From the NCBI RefSeq assembly GCF_041261445.1, contig NZ_JBGCCU010000043.1, positions 18,236-82,235 of the forward strand: 64,000 bases of DNA, in the 5' to 3' direction. Source of the DNA: Catenulispora sp. EB89 (GTDB taxonomy: Bacteria; Actinomycetota; Actinomycetes; Streptomycetales; Catenulisporaceae). Under the pieces are notes generated by a model, which had not been told where the DNA came from, made no database searches, and saw nothing but the letters and a program-made list of their open reading frames with translations. The position numbers and the translations under genes are program-made. How positions within the stretch are numbered: position 1 is the stretch's first letter; every line of letters starts with the position of its first letter. Below, piece after piece: positions 33,821 through 41,728 of this stretch.

Positions 33821-34591
33821 GTGCCCCTGACCCTCGACCTGACCGGCCGCGTCGCCCTGGTCACCGGCGGCGGCCGGGGCGTCGGGCGCGGCGTCACGCG
33901 GCGCCTGCTCGCCGCCGGCGCGACCGTCGTGAGCTGCGGCCGGACCGTCCCCGACAGGCCGCTGCCGGCCGGCGCGGAGCACCGCACCGCCGACGTGCGC
34001 GTCGCCGAGCAGGTGCGGGACCTGGTCGAGGGCGTCGTCGCCGACCACGGGCGCCTGGACCTGGTCGTCAACAACGCCGGCGGCGCGCCCTACGCGCTGG
34101 CCGCCGAGGCGAGCCCGCGGTTCTCGGCCGCGATCGTCGGCCTCAACCTGCTGGCCCCGCTGACCGTGGCGCAGGAGGCGAACCACGTCATGCAGCGCCA
34201 GGACGGCGGCGGCCACATCATCAACATCTCCAGCGAGAGTGCCCGCCGCGCCAGCCCCGGCACGGCGGCGTATGGCGCCGCCAAGGCCGGGCTGGAGAAC
34301 CTGACGCGTACGCTCGCGGTCGAGTGGGCACCGCGGGTGCGGGTCAACGCGATCACCGTCGGGCCGGTCCGCACCGAGCAGGCGCATCTGCACTACGGCG
34401 ACGAGGACGGCGTCGCGGCCGTGGCGCGCACCATCGCCCTGGGGCGGCTGGCCGAGCCGGACGATGTCGGTGATCTGTGTGTCCTGCTGGCGTCGCCGTT
34501 CGCTTCCTACCTCAACGGCACGGCGATACTTCTGGACGGCGGTGGCACGCGTCCGGCGTTCCTCGACGCCGCCAACGCCGAACATTTGTGA
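33821..34591 (+). CDS. Short-chain dehydrogenase of the KstR2 group (Rv3549c-like)
   Basis: GTG 33821 gives 256 residues. The Rossmann motif is VTGGGRGVGRGVTRR, then NNAGG, catalytic Ser in INISSESA, and YGAAKAG with Tyr and Lys. NAITVGPVRTEQ and the end LNGTAILLDGGGTRP are typical of classical SDRs using NAD(H) or NADP(H). The gene appears leaderless and sits under an operator-like site related to those at fadE30 and echA20. In mycobacteria two SDR genes of the same regulon lie next to echA20. Its exact steroid substrate is unknown. Confidence 0.8.
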   Translation: MPLTLDLTGRVALVTGGGRGVGRGVTRRLLAAGATVVSCGRTVPDRPLPAGAEHRTADVRVAEQVRDLVEGVVADHGRLDLVVNNAGGAPYALAAEASPRFSAAIVGLNLLAPLTVAQEANHVMQRQDGGGHIINISSESARRASPGTAAYGAAKAGLENLTRTLAVEWAPRVRVNAITVGPVRTEQAHLHYGDEDGVAAVARTIALGRLAEPDDVGDLCVLLASPFASYLNGTAILLDGGGTRPAFLDAANAEHL

Positions 34592-34600
34592 GGAGCAGTC

Positions 34601-35506
34601 ATGGCAGGGATCTGCGAAGGCCGCGTCGCCGTCGTCACCGGAGCCGGTCGCGGCCTGGGGCGTGCGCACGCGCTGGAGTTCGCCAGGCAGGGCGCCAAAG
34701 TCGTGGTCAACGACCTCGGCGTAAGCGCCGACGGCCGGGACGGGAGCGAGGCCCCGGCGCAGGAAGTGGTCGCCGAGATCCAGAAGGCCGGCGGCGAGGC
34801 GGTCGCCGACCACCACGACATCGCCACCTGGGACGGCGCCGCCGCGCTGGTGCAGACCGCGCTGGACGCGTTCGGCCAGCTCGACGTCCTGGTCAACAAC
34901 GCCGGCTTCCTGCGCGACCGGATGCTGGTCAACCTCTCGGAGCAGGACTGGGACGACGTCGTCCGCGTCCACCTGAAGGGCCACTTCCTGACCCTCCGCC
35001 ACGCCGGCGCGCACTGGCGCGACCAGTACAAGATGGGCAACCTCAACGACGCCCGCGTCATCAACACCAGCTCCGGCGCGGGCCTGCTGGGCTCGGTCGG
35101 CCAGGGCAACTACGCCGCCGCCAAGGCCGGCATCGCCGCCCTGACCATCCAGGCCGCCGCCGAACTGGGCCGCTACGGCGTGACCGTCAACGCCATCGCC
35201 CCCGCCGCCCGCACCCGCATGACCGAGGGCCCCTTCAGCACGATGATGGCCGCCCCCGAAACCGGCTTCGACGCCATGGCCCCGGAGAACGTCTCCCCGC
35301 TGGTCGTCTGGCTCGGCTCCGACCGCTCCCGCGCCGTCAGCGGCCGCGTCTTCGAAGTCGAGGGCGGCAAGATCGGTGTCGCCGACGGCTGGCAGCACGG
35401 CCCGACCGCCGACAAGGGCGCCCGCTGGGACCCGGCGGAGCTGGACGCGGTGGTCGCGGGACTGATCGAGCAGGCGCCGACGCCGGGGGCGGTGTACGGG
35501 GCCTGA
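34601..35506 (+). CDS. Short-chain dehydrogenase, 300-residue type (Rv3548c-like)
   Basis: The 301-residue protein follows the first SDR gene by nine bases, with GAGGAG before its ATG. The fold is similar to the SDR part of peroxisomal multifunctional enzyme 2: VTGAGRGLGRAHALEFARQGAKVVVNDLG, NNAGFLRDRMLVNLSEQDWD, NTSSGAGLLGS and YAAAKAGIAAL. This class usually oxidises 3-hydroxyacyl-CoAs. Co-transcription with the preceding SDR under a KstR2-type box suggests a beta-oxidation step in HIP degradation. Confidence 0.82.
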   Translation: MAGICEGRVAVVTGAGRGLGRAHALEFARQGAKVVVNDLGVSADGRDGSEAPAQEVVAEIQKAGGEAVADHHDIATWDGAAALVQTALDAFGQLDVLVNNAGFLRDRMLVNLSEQDWDDVVRVHLKGHFLTLRHAGAHWRDQYKMGNLNDARVINTSSGAGLLGSVGQGNYAAAKAGIAALTIQAAAELGRYGVTVNAIAPAARTRMTEGPFSTMMAAPETGFDAMAPENVSPLVVWLGSDRSRAVSGRVFEVEGGKIGVADGWQHGPTADKGARWDPAELDAVVAGLIEQAPTPGAVYGA

Positions 35507-35615
35507 GGGGTCGGCGGCTTCACCACCATGTGAAGATGCGGCAGCCATGTAACCCGCAGCCCCGTCGGCCGGTGTGTCCAGTGATGTACTGGCCACCGAC
35601 CGACGAGGGGCGGGC

Positions 35616-36233
35616 ATGGAAGGGACGATCGCCGAAAGGCGGTTGCGGGCACGAGGCGGGGGATCGGCGGCGAGCCCGCCGCACGAGGACTCGTTCCGCG
35701 AGTTCGTGGAGGGCTCCTGGCACCGCCTCCTCCGCACGGCATACCTGCTGACCGGCGACCACGGCGCGGCCGAGGACCTGGTCCAGACCGCGCTGATGCG
35801 CACCTACCGGCACTGGAACCGGATCGTGGCCTACGAGGCCCCCGAGTCCTACGTCCGCCGGGTCATGGTCAACGCCAACATCTCGGCGTGGCGCCGCCGC
35901 AAGGCGGTCGTCCACGTCATGGCCGAGCCGCCCGAGCCGCCGGCCGGCGGCTCGGGCGGCTCGGGCGACCATCAGGACACGTACGCCCTGCGCGACGAGC
36001 TGTGGCGCGCCGTCTGCGCGATGTCGCCGCGCATGCGCTCGGTCTTCGTCCTGCGCTACTTCGAGGACCTGACCGAAGCCGAGGTCGCCTCGGTGATGGG
36101 CTGCGCGGTCGGCACGGTGAAGAGCCAGATCGCGCGCGGCCTGACGAGACTCCGTGGCGACCTTCAAGCCGACCAACCGGATCGAACCAACCAAGCCGAT
36201 CGAACCAACCAAGCCGAGGGGAGAACGCGATGA
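35616..36233 (+). CDS. SigE-family ECF RNA polymerase sigma factor
   Basis: ATG 35616, with GAGGGG upstream, gives 205 residues. Region 2 is FREFVEGSWHRLLRTAYLLTGDHGAAEDLVQTALMRTYRHW; region 4 is MSPRMRSVFVLRYFEDLTEAEVASVMGCAVGTVKSQIARGL. A Gly/Pro/Ser linker separates them. The tail after region 4 holds two exact copies of DRTNQA, made by an 18-bp DNA repeat. The stop overlaps the ATG of the next gene (ATGA), so the two are coupled, as in many sigma/anti-sigma pairs. Confidence 0.9.
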   Translation: MEGTIAERRLRARGGGSAASPPHEDSFREFVEGSWHRLLRTAYLLTGDHGAAEDLVQTALMRTYRHWNRIVAYEAPESYVRRVMVNANISAWRRRKAVVHVMAEPPEPPAGGSGGSGDHQDTYALRDELWRAVCAMSPRMRSVFVLRYFEDLTEAEVASVMGCAVGTVKSQIARGLTRLRGDLQADQPDRTNQADRTNQAEGRTR

Positions 36234-37597
36234 AAGCCCGCGACCCGGAAAGCAACCGCGCCCCCCACGGCGACGCCCTGGAACACGAGTTCCGCGCGAT
36301 GTTCGCCGAACGCTCGGAAACGGTACCCATGACCACCGCGCCCTACGCCGCGGTACGCCGCCGCATCACCGCGGCGCGCCGCAAGCGCCGGATGCGCATC
36401 GGCAGCGTCGGCGTGGCGTTCGCGATGGCCGTCGTCGGGATCGGCGTGTGGACGACGGTCCCGAGCCGTCATCAGGGTGCTGTCCAGCCGGGCACGATCG
36501 ATCCCCACCTGCCCGCCGCCGTCCTCTACGCCGACGGCCGCACCCCGATCCCCAGCGGCCCGCTGCGGGACGCCGCGCTGACCTGGCTCCGCGCCGCCCA
36601 CCCGGGAGACCTGTCCGGGCTCACCGTGGTGACCACGTTCGATCAGGCCGTCCAGAACGCCGCCACCGCGAAGATCGAGGCCGGCGACGCCGGCGTCGCG
36701 GTCGTCGACGACCGCGACGGCGCGGTGGTGGCGCTGGCCGGAACCTGGAACCGGCCGCTGCCGATCGCCGACCTGATGAAGCCCGTCCTGCTGGCCCAGG
36801 CCTTTGAAGGCGGCCACTACACGCCCGAGTCGAAGGAACCGCTCGACGCCCAGACGCACCCGCTGTACTTCCCTCCAGGGTCGAAGCAGCCCATGACGTA
36901 CGCGCTCTCCGGGAACCAGACCAGGAACTGGCCGCCGGAACCGTCCAACACGCTGATCCCCGACGTCGACGTCACTCTGACGCAGGCCGCGCAGATGGGC
37001 GCCAACGAGCCGTTCGCCCAGCTGGAACTGGCCTCCGGCATGGACGTGCATTCGTTCGTCGGTTTCGCGATGCGCGCGGGCATGGCGAAAGAGCCGGATC
37101 TCATGCCGATACCCCCGCTGGTATTGGGAGAGACGAAGCAGACGCCGCTGGTCATGGCGAGCGTCTACGCGACGCTCACCGGCGGCGGCCTCCACCGGGA
37201 TCCCCTGATGGTCGGGCAGTTGCTCGGGCCCGACGGCAAGGTGGTGTGGACCCCGCCCGCGATGGCCACCCGGGTCACGACGGCGAACAGCTCGAAACAG
37301 GTCACCGACGTCCTGCACGCGGCCCTGGCCGGCCCCACGGGGACCGGCATCGACGCCCTGCGCAAAGACGACTCCTCCACCGGCGCGATGGCCGCGGCGC
37401 CCGACACCGAGTTGTCGGCGTGGGTCACCGGTGTCGAATCGCACTACGCGATCTCGGTGGGGGTCTCCAACGAGGGCAACAACGGTTCCCTCGCCCCGCT
37501 CGGTTACGACCACCACGGCGGGCTCGACTTCGCCAGCAGGATCGCCGGGCCGACGTGGTCGGACGTCGTGCGGGCGGTGCGGAACCTCGCGCCGTGA
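36230..37597 (+). CDS. Membrane protein with degenerate penicillin-binding transpeptidase domain, probable sigma partner
   Basis: The protein has 455 residues: a cytosolic N-terminus (1–56), one membrane helix (57–77) and a large outer domain. The outer domain follows the order of a PBP transpeptidase: TTFDQAVQNAATAKIE (138–150), VAVVDDRDGAVVALAG, PPGS..PMTYALSGN, a GANEPFAQLELASG segment, LGETKQTPLVMASVYATLTGGG and GTG near 371. The catalytic residues are altered: the SxxK Ser is Asp or Ala (IADLMKP), SxN becomes GAN and KTG becomes STG. It thus probably cannot acylate peptidoglycan or beta-lactams. Coupling to the sigma factor gene suggests a wall-sensing anti-sigma role, which is inference. 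Confidence 0.7.
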   Translation: MKARDPESNRAPHGDALEHEFRAMFAERSETVPMTTAPYAAVRRRITAARRKRRMRIGSVGVAFAMAVVGIGVWTTVPSRHQGAVQPGTIDPHLPAAVLYADGRTPIPSGPLRDAALTWLRAAHPGDLSGLTVVTTFDQAVQNAATAKIEAGDAGVAVVDDRDGAVVALAGTWNRPLPIADLMKPVLLAQAFEGGHYTPESKEPLDAQTHPLYFPPGSKQPMTYALSGNQTRNWPPEPSNTLIPDVDVTLTQAAQMGANEPFAQLELASGMDVHSFVGFAMRAGMAKEPDLMPIPPLVLGETKQTPLVMASVYATLTGGGLHRDPLMVGQLLGPDGKVVWTPPAMATRVTTANSSKQVTDVLHAALAGPTGTGIDALRKDDSSTGAMAAAPDTELSAWVTGVESHYAISVGVSNEGNNGSLAPLGYDHHGGLDFASRIAGPTWSDVVRAVRNLAP

Positions 37598-37600
37598 TGA

Positions 37601-37640
37601 CGGATCCGCCGGGCGGCCTGAGCACCGCCCGGCGGATCCG
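37601..37640. terminator. Hairpin terminator after the sigma/pseudo-PBP operon
   Basis: Perfect 16-bp arms starting CGGATCCGCCGGGCGG enclose an eight-base loop, four bases after the stop codon. Confidence 0.8.
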
Positions 37641-37651
37641 GGTCCTGATTC

Positions 37652-37769
37652 GCTGTCCGCTGTCCGCTGTCCGCAGTCCGCGCTATACGTAGTCTGCGCT
37701 GTCCGCGCTATAGGTGAGCCGTGAGCCGTGAGCCGTGAGCCGTGAGCCGTGAGCCGTGAGCCGTGAGCC
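37652..37769. repeat. Two adjacent heptanucleotide tandem arrays
   Basis: GCTGTCC occurs three times at 37652–37672, followed by the variant GCAGTCC and scattered copies. Then GTGAGCC is repeated eight times without mismatch at 37714–37769. The region lies between the terminator of the pseudo-PBP operon and the 3' end of the convergent DUF885 gene, and no gene is seen in it. Confidence 0.85.
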
Positions 37770-37792
37770 GCGAATCGCCATCCGGCGTCCGC

Positions 37793-39493
37793 TCAGCGCA
37801 GCGCCACCCGCCGCGCCAACCCCAGCGGCAGCCCGCCGGCCCCGGCGATCGTGTCGTGGAACTGCTTCAGCGTCCCCTTGCCCCGCTTCAGATACTCCGC
37901 CCGAATGGCCTCGATCTCCAGGCACCCGGTCAGATACGACGGCGCCTGCGTCGGCCACGCGCAGTACCGGTTCACCTCGCCCTTGGCCGTCTCCGGCGTC
38001 AGCGAGGCCTTCGAGGCCATGAACTTCTCGGCCTCGTCCACACTCATCTCCCCGGTGTGCAGCGCGGTGTCCACGACGATCCGCGCCGCGCGGAAGATGC
38101 GCGCGTCCAGGTGCCCCAGCTCGTGCCGCGGGTCGGCGAAGTAGCCCTGCTCGCGCATCACGGTCTCGATGTACAGCGCCCAGCCCTCGATGAAGTACGG
38201 CGTGGTGAACGCGCTGCGCACCAGCCGGCCCTGCTCGGCCACCCACGACAGGTGCCAGTGGTGCCCGGGGTACGCCTCGTGCGCGGCGATCGTCGGCATC
38301 GACACCCGCGCGTTGGTCTTCAGCCGGCCGAGCACCGCCTCCGGCGAGGAGCCGGTCGGCGTGAACGGCACGTTGAACACCCCGGTCCGGGACGGCGTCA
38401 GCGCCGGCGGCCGGTTGTAGGAGGCCACCGACAGCACCGCGCGCAGGAACTCCGGCCCGGGCTGCACCAGGCACTCCTCGCCCTCGGCGAACGTCACCAG
38501 GTCGTGGTCCTTGCTGAACTGCCGGGCCCTCTCGGTCTCGGTGATGTACTCGGCGAGCATCGCGGCCTCGGTCGGCGGGAAGTCTTCGCAGAGCACTTCC
38601 ATCGTCGCGCGCCAGTCCCGGGACCCGCCCGGGATCCGCTCGGCCAGGTCCTGCATCTCCTCGTTCAGCTGGTCGTACGCGACCTGGCCGCGCCGGTGCA
38701 GCTCCGCGGTGTCGTAGCCGAGCATCTCGACCTCTTGCAGGAGCCGCGAGTACGTCTCCTCGCCGAGCCGCCAGTCGCCTTCGCAGCGCTCTGAGAAGTC
38801 CGCCAGGAACGTCGCCAACTCGTCGAACGCGGCCGCCGCGGGCTCGGCGGCCTCGGCCAGCTCGGCGCGCAGCGCGTCGTCCGACACCATCGCCGGCAGC
38901 GACTCCGTCAGGAAGCGGCGGCCGGTGCGCGCCTGTCCCAGCGACCGGTCGACCAGCAGCTTCGGCGCCAGGCCCGGGTCCAGGTTGCGGCGGCAGGTGG
39001 CCAGCAGCTCCGGGACCTGCTTGAGTTTGGCCAGCGACTCCTCGACCAGGCGCGCCTCCGGCCGGGTCTTCTGCTGGAACGGGATGTAGAGCCCGTACAA
39101 GGCGGAGCTGACGTAGTCCGCCGCGTCGCGCCGCCAGACCTGACGGCCGGACAGGATCCCGTGCTTGCGCAGCTGAGCCCGCAGCAGGTCGCGGTCGACG
39201 CCGTCCTCGAAGCCGCCGCCGTGGCCGTCCGACCCGGTGCCCGCTGATCCGGTGCCCGCCGATCCGGCGCCGTCGCCGCCGCCCTCGGCCAGCGCGTCCA
39301 GCTTCGCCAGATGCGCGGCGGCCTCGGCGGCCCGGCGCTCGTACGCCTCGATCGACAGGTCGCCGAGCGTCATGGTGTGCTCCGGATTGTCGGAGCCCAT
39401 GGTCGTGGCCATGACCGGATTCGCGTCCAGGTACCAGGCCACCGCCTCGGCGACTGCTGACGCCACCGGATTCTGGGAGTCTTCAGTCGTCAT
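37793..39493 (-). CDS. DUF885 family protein (probable metal-dependent peptidase-like)
   Basis: ATG 39493 (MTTEDSQNPVASAVAEAV) gives 566 residues. DUF885 proteins are alpha-helical with a gluzincin-like HExxxHH motif, seen here as AAHEAYPGHHWHLSW. Downstream ETVMREQGYFADPRHELGHLDARIFRAARIVVDTALH and the conserved YLTGCLEIEAIR fit the family. A Gly/Thr/Ser-rich insert (GSAGTGSAGTGSDGHGGG, near 100) may be a flexible loop. It is likely a cytosolic zinc peptidase; substrate unknown. Confidence 0.8.
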   Translation of the reverse strand: MTTEDSQNPVASAVAEAVAWYLDANPVMATTMGSDNPEHTMTLGDLSIEAYERRAAEAAAHLAKLDALAEGGGDGAGSAGTGSAGTGSDGHGGGFEDGVDRDLLRAQLRKHGILSGRQVWRRDAADYVSSALYGLYIPFQQKTRPEARLVEESLAKLKQVPELLATCRRNLDPGLAPKLLVDRSLGQARTGRRFLTESLPAMVSDDALRAELAEAAEPAAAAFDELATFLADFSERCEGDWRLGEETYSRLLQEVEMLGYDTAELHRRGQVAYDQLNEEMQDLAERIPGGSRDWRATMEVLCEDFPPTEAAMLAEYITETERARQFSKDHDLVTFAEGEECLVQPGPEFLRAVLSVASYNRPPALTPSRTGVFNVPFTPTGSSPEAVLGRLKTNARVSMPTIAAHEAYPGHHWHLSWVAEQGRLVRSAFTTPYFIEGWALYIETVMREQGYFADPRHELGHLDARIFRAARIVVDTALHTGEMSVDEAEKFMASKASLTPETAKGEVNRYCAWPTQAPSYLTGCLEIEAIRAEYLKRGKGTLKQFHDTIAGAGGLPLGLARRVALR

Positions 39494-39651
39494 GGGGCGA
39501 CCGTAGCGCTCCAAGAGCATCCGCGGCGCTGAAGATCCCCCTTGACCGACCCTCGTGACCACCCTCGCCACCGGTCTGGACCAGTGCCGGGTCCGGCACC
39601 GGTCCAGCGCGGTGTGCTCAAGCGCGGGCTCAGAACGGCCTCAGAACGGCC

Positions 39652-40455
39652 TCAGAACGAAGCGTTCGTCACCCAGTGGTCCAGCAGCGTGTGGTCGCCC
39701 AGGACCTCGATCTCCGCGGTGCCGGCCGCGCGCCGCCGCCAGAGGAACAGGTACAGCTCGCCGACCGGCCCGCGGACCGCCGCGGCGCCCTTGGCGTGCG
39801 AGCGGCGCCAGCGGAAGCCGTGCGGCTCCAGGGTGATCAGCCACTCGGCACGCTCCTCGCCCGAAGCGGCCGGGTCGCCGTCGGTGGCGTGCAGGTGCAG
39901 GGTCTCGCCGTCACCGGTCAGGGCCCTGATCTTCGGGGCGAACGCGGCCGCCGAGGGCAGCACGGTCAGGAACTCGTCGATCCCGTCGGCGGCCACCGAC
40001 GGGTCGAACTCCGGGGTCCGGCCTAGAGCCAGTTCCATGTCCGCGCGGTGCACCGCGGTCTCGTGCAGCATGCGCCGCGCCCAGAACCGCGCGTGCTGGT
40101 CCGGGCCCCACGACCACACCGGCTTGTCCGGGCCGGAGTCGCGGACCGCGGCGGCCAGTTCCGCCGTGCCGGTGCGGATCCAGTCGCCGTAGCCCGCGTA
40201 GGACTCCGGGAAGCCCAGGTCCAGGGTGCGCGGGTTCACGGCCTCGCTGTTCGGCGAGCGCACGATCGCCGCGGCCCAGCGGTGGGCCGTGCCGATGTGC
40301 CGTGCCGCCTTGCGGACGTTCCAGCCGGGGCAGGAGGGGATCGGTCGGTTCCAGTCGTCGGTGCCCAGGCCGTCGAGCAGCGTCGCCACGCGCTCCGCCT
40401 CGGCGGTGAGTCGTTCCGTGTGGACGAGGTGCGGGTTGGCCGTCTCGCTCATCAT
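39652..40455 (-). CDS. Maleylpyruvate isomerase/mycothiol-dependent family protein (TIGR03083)
   Basis: ATG 40455, preceded by GGAAGG with eight bases between, gives 267 residues (MMSETANPHLVHTERLTAEA). The N-terminal DinB-like four-helix domain has CPGWNVRKAARHIGTAHRWA and WARRMLHETAVHRADMELALG, where the three His form the metal site of the family. The C-terminal part is a sterol-carrier-like domain (LHATDGDPAASGEERAEW). Family members use mycothiol. The gene is followed by an 11-bp repeat (CCTCAGAACGG, about three copies, 39629–39660) that includes the stop. Confidence 0.8.
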   Translation of the reverse strand: MMSETANPHLVHTERLTAEAERVATLLDGLGTDDWNRPIPSCPGWNVRKAARHIGTAHRWAAAIVRSPNSEAVNPRTLDLGFPESYAGYGDWIRTGTAELAAAVRDSGPDKPVWSWGPDQHARFWARRMLHETAVHRADMELALGRTPEFDPSVAADGIDEFLTVLPSAAAFAPKIRALTGDGETLHLHATDGDPAASGEERAEWLITLEPHGFRWRRSHAKGAAAVRGPVGELYLFLWRRRAAGTAEIEVLGDHTLLDHWVTNASF

Positions 40456-40831
40456 CGGCTTTGCCTTCCATCGGTGGTCTCGGGCGCCGCCGGTTCGCGC
40501 GGGCGAGGGGTGCGCGCGCGGGGACGACGGCGTGAGGGGACGAGTCATCGGTGGTGAACGGATATGGAATTGGTCGTGGACGCCGGTGCGCCCAGGAGGA
40601 ACACTGGACCACCGCACGGCGGGCCGCCACCCCCGGACGTGTGATCATCGTCTCTTGTGTCCGCGTGGTTCCCGACCACCTTCCCCGGCAGGCCGGTCCC
40701 CACACCTGCGCCCCTGGTCGAAGCTGACCGGCGCGTACGGTTACCGCCGGGAACCGCGGGTGCGTAACAATCGGGCGGAGGAGCCGGGACTCACCGACCC
40801 TGGTGGGATCGGCGAAATTCGGGAGGCACGC
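40456..40831. other. Intergenic region without a recognised gene
   Basis: The 376-bp region separates the divergent mycothiol-dependent gene and the DMT transporter gene. A GGGAGG ribosome binding site for the transporter is at its right end. Weak hairpins occur, but I see no RNA gene, repeat or operator. Confidence 0.5.
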
Positions 40832-41728
40832 GTGGGACTGGCATGGGGCTTGGTGGCGGCGATCGCCTGCGCGCTGGCTTACGGGGCGGCGACGGTGTTC
40901 CAGGCGATCGGCGCCGGCCGCACCAAGGACACCGCCGGCGCCGGCGTCGACCCGCGCGTGCTGATCAGGGCTCTGTCGCAGCTGCCGTTCCTGGCCGGCG
41001 TCGGCCTGGACACCCTGGGGCTGGTGGCGGACCTGGTGGCGCTGGAGAAGCTGCCGCTGTTCGCGGTGCAGGCGATCATGAACTGCTCGCTGGCGGTCAC
41101 CGCGCTGCTCGCGGTGCCGCTGCTGAAGGCGAAGCTGACGCGCAACGACTGGATAGCGGTCGGCGCGGTGGTGCTCGGCCTGATCCTGGTCGGGATCTCG
41201 GCCGGCGCGGAGTCGCCGGTGCACGTCGGCCGGGACGTGCACTGGGGAGTGCTGGTCGCGGTCGTGGTGCTGATCGCCGGGTCGTTCCTGGCGATCTGGA
41301 AGCTCGGCGGGAACCCGGTGGTGCTCGCGGCGTTCGCCGGATCGCTGTTCGGGGCGTTCGCGATCTGCGTGCGGATCCTGCCGGACCTGCACCCCACGGC
41401 GCTGCTGACGGACCCGGCCGCCTACGCCGGCGTGGTCGCCTCGATCACCGGGTTCCTGTTCTTCACCACGGCGCTCCAGCGCGGCTCGGTGACGATGGCT
41501 ACGGCGACGCTGGTGGTCGGGGAGACCGGGCTGCCGGCGCTGCTCGGGTTCACGCTGTTCCACGACCACACGCGGCACGGGTTCGCGCCGGTGGCCGTGG
41601 TCGGGTTCCTGTGCGCGGTCGGCGGGGCGGTCGCGCTGTCCCGGTTCGGGGAGGCGCAGGCCGGTCCCTCGGGCTCCGGGAGCGGTCAGGGCGTGGAGGC
41701 GGTCTCCGAGTCGTCGGCGACCAAGTGA
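40832..41728 (+). CDS. DMT superfamily (EamA-like) transporter
   Basis: GTG 40832, preceded by GGGAGG five bases upstream, gives 298 residues. About nine or ten helices are predicted, with two EamA-like halves. The N-half carries VQAIMNCSLAVTALLAVPLLKAKLTRNDWIAVGAVVLGLILVG, the C-half SVTMATATLVVGETGLPALLGFTLFHD; both have the drug/metabolite transporter pattern. The C-terminus is Gly/Ser-rich. Substrate is unknown. The gene overlaps the 3' end of the convergent DedA gene by 43 bp. Confidence 0.75.
   Translation: MGLAWGLVAAIACALAYGAATVFQAIGAGRTKDTAGAGVDPRVLIRALSQLPFLAGVGLDTLGLVADLVALEKLPLFAVQAIMNCSLAVTALLAVPLLKAKLTRNDWIAVGAVVLGLILVGISAGAESPVHVGRDVHWGVLVAVVVLIAGSFLAIWKLGGNPVVLAAFAGSLFGAFAICVRILPDLHPTALLTDPAAYAGVVASITGFLFFTTALQRGSVTMATATLVVGETGLPALLGFTLFHDHTRHGFAPVAVVGFLCAVGGAVALSRFGEAQAGPSGSGSGQGVEAVSESSATK

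Noticed and set aside
37652..37769. Possible CRISPR array
   Set aside because: The units are seven bases long without spacers and no cas genes are near.
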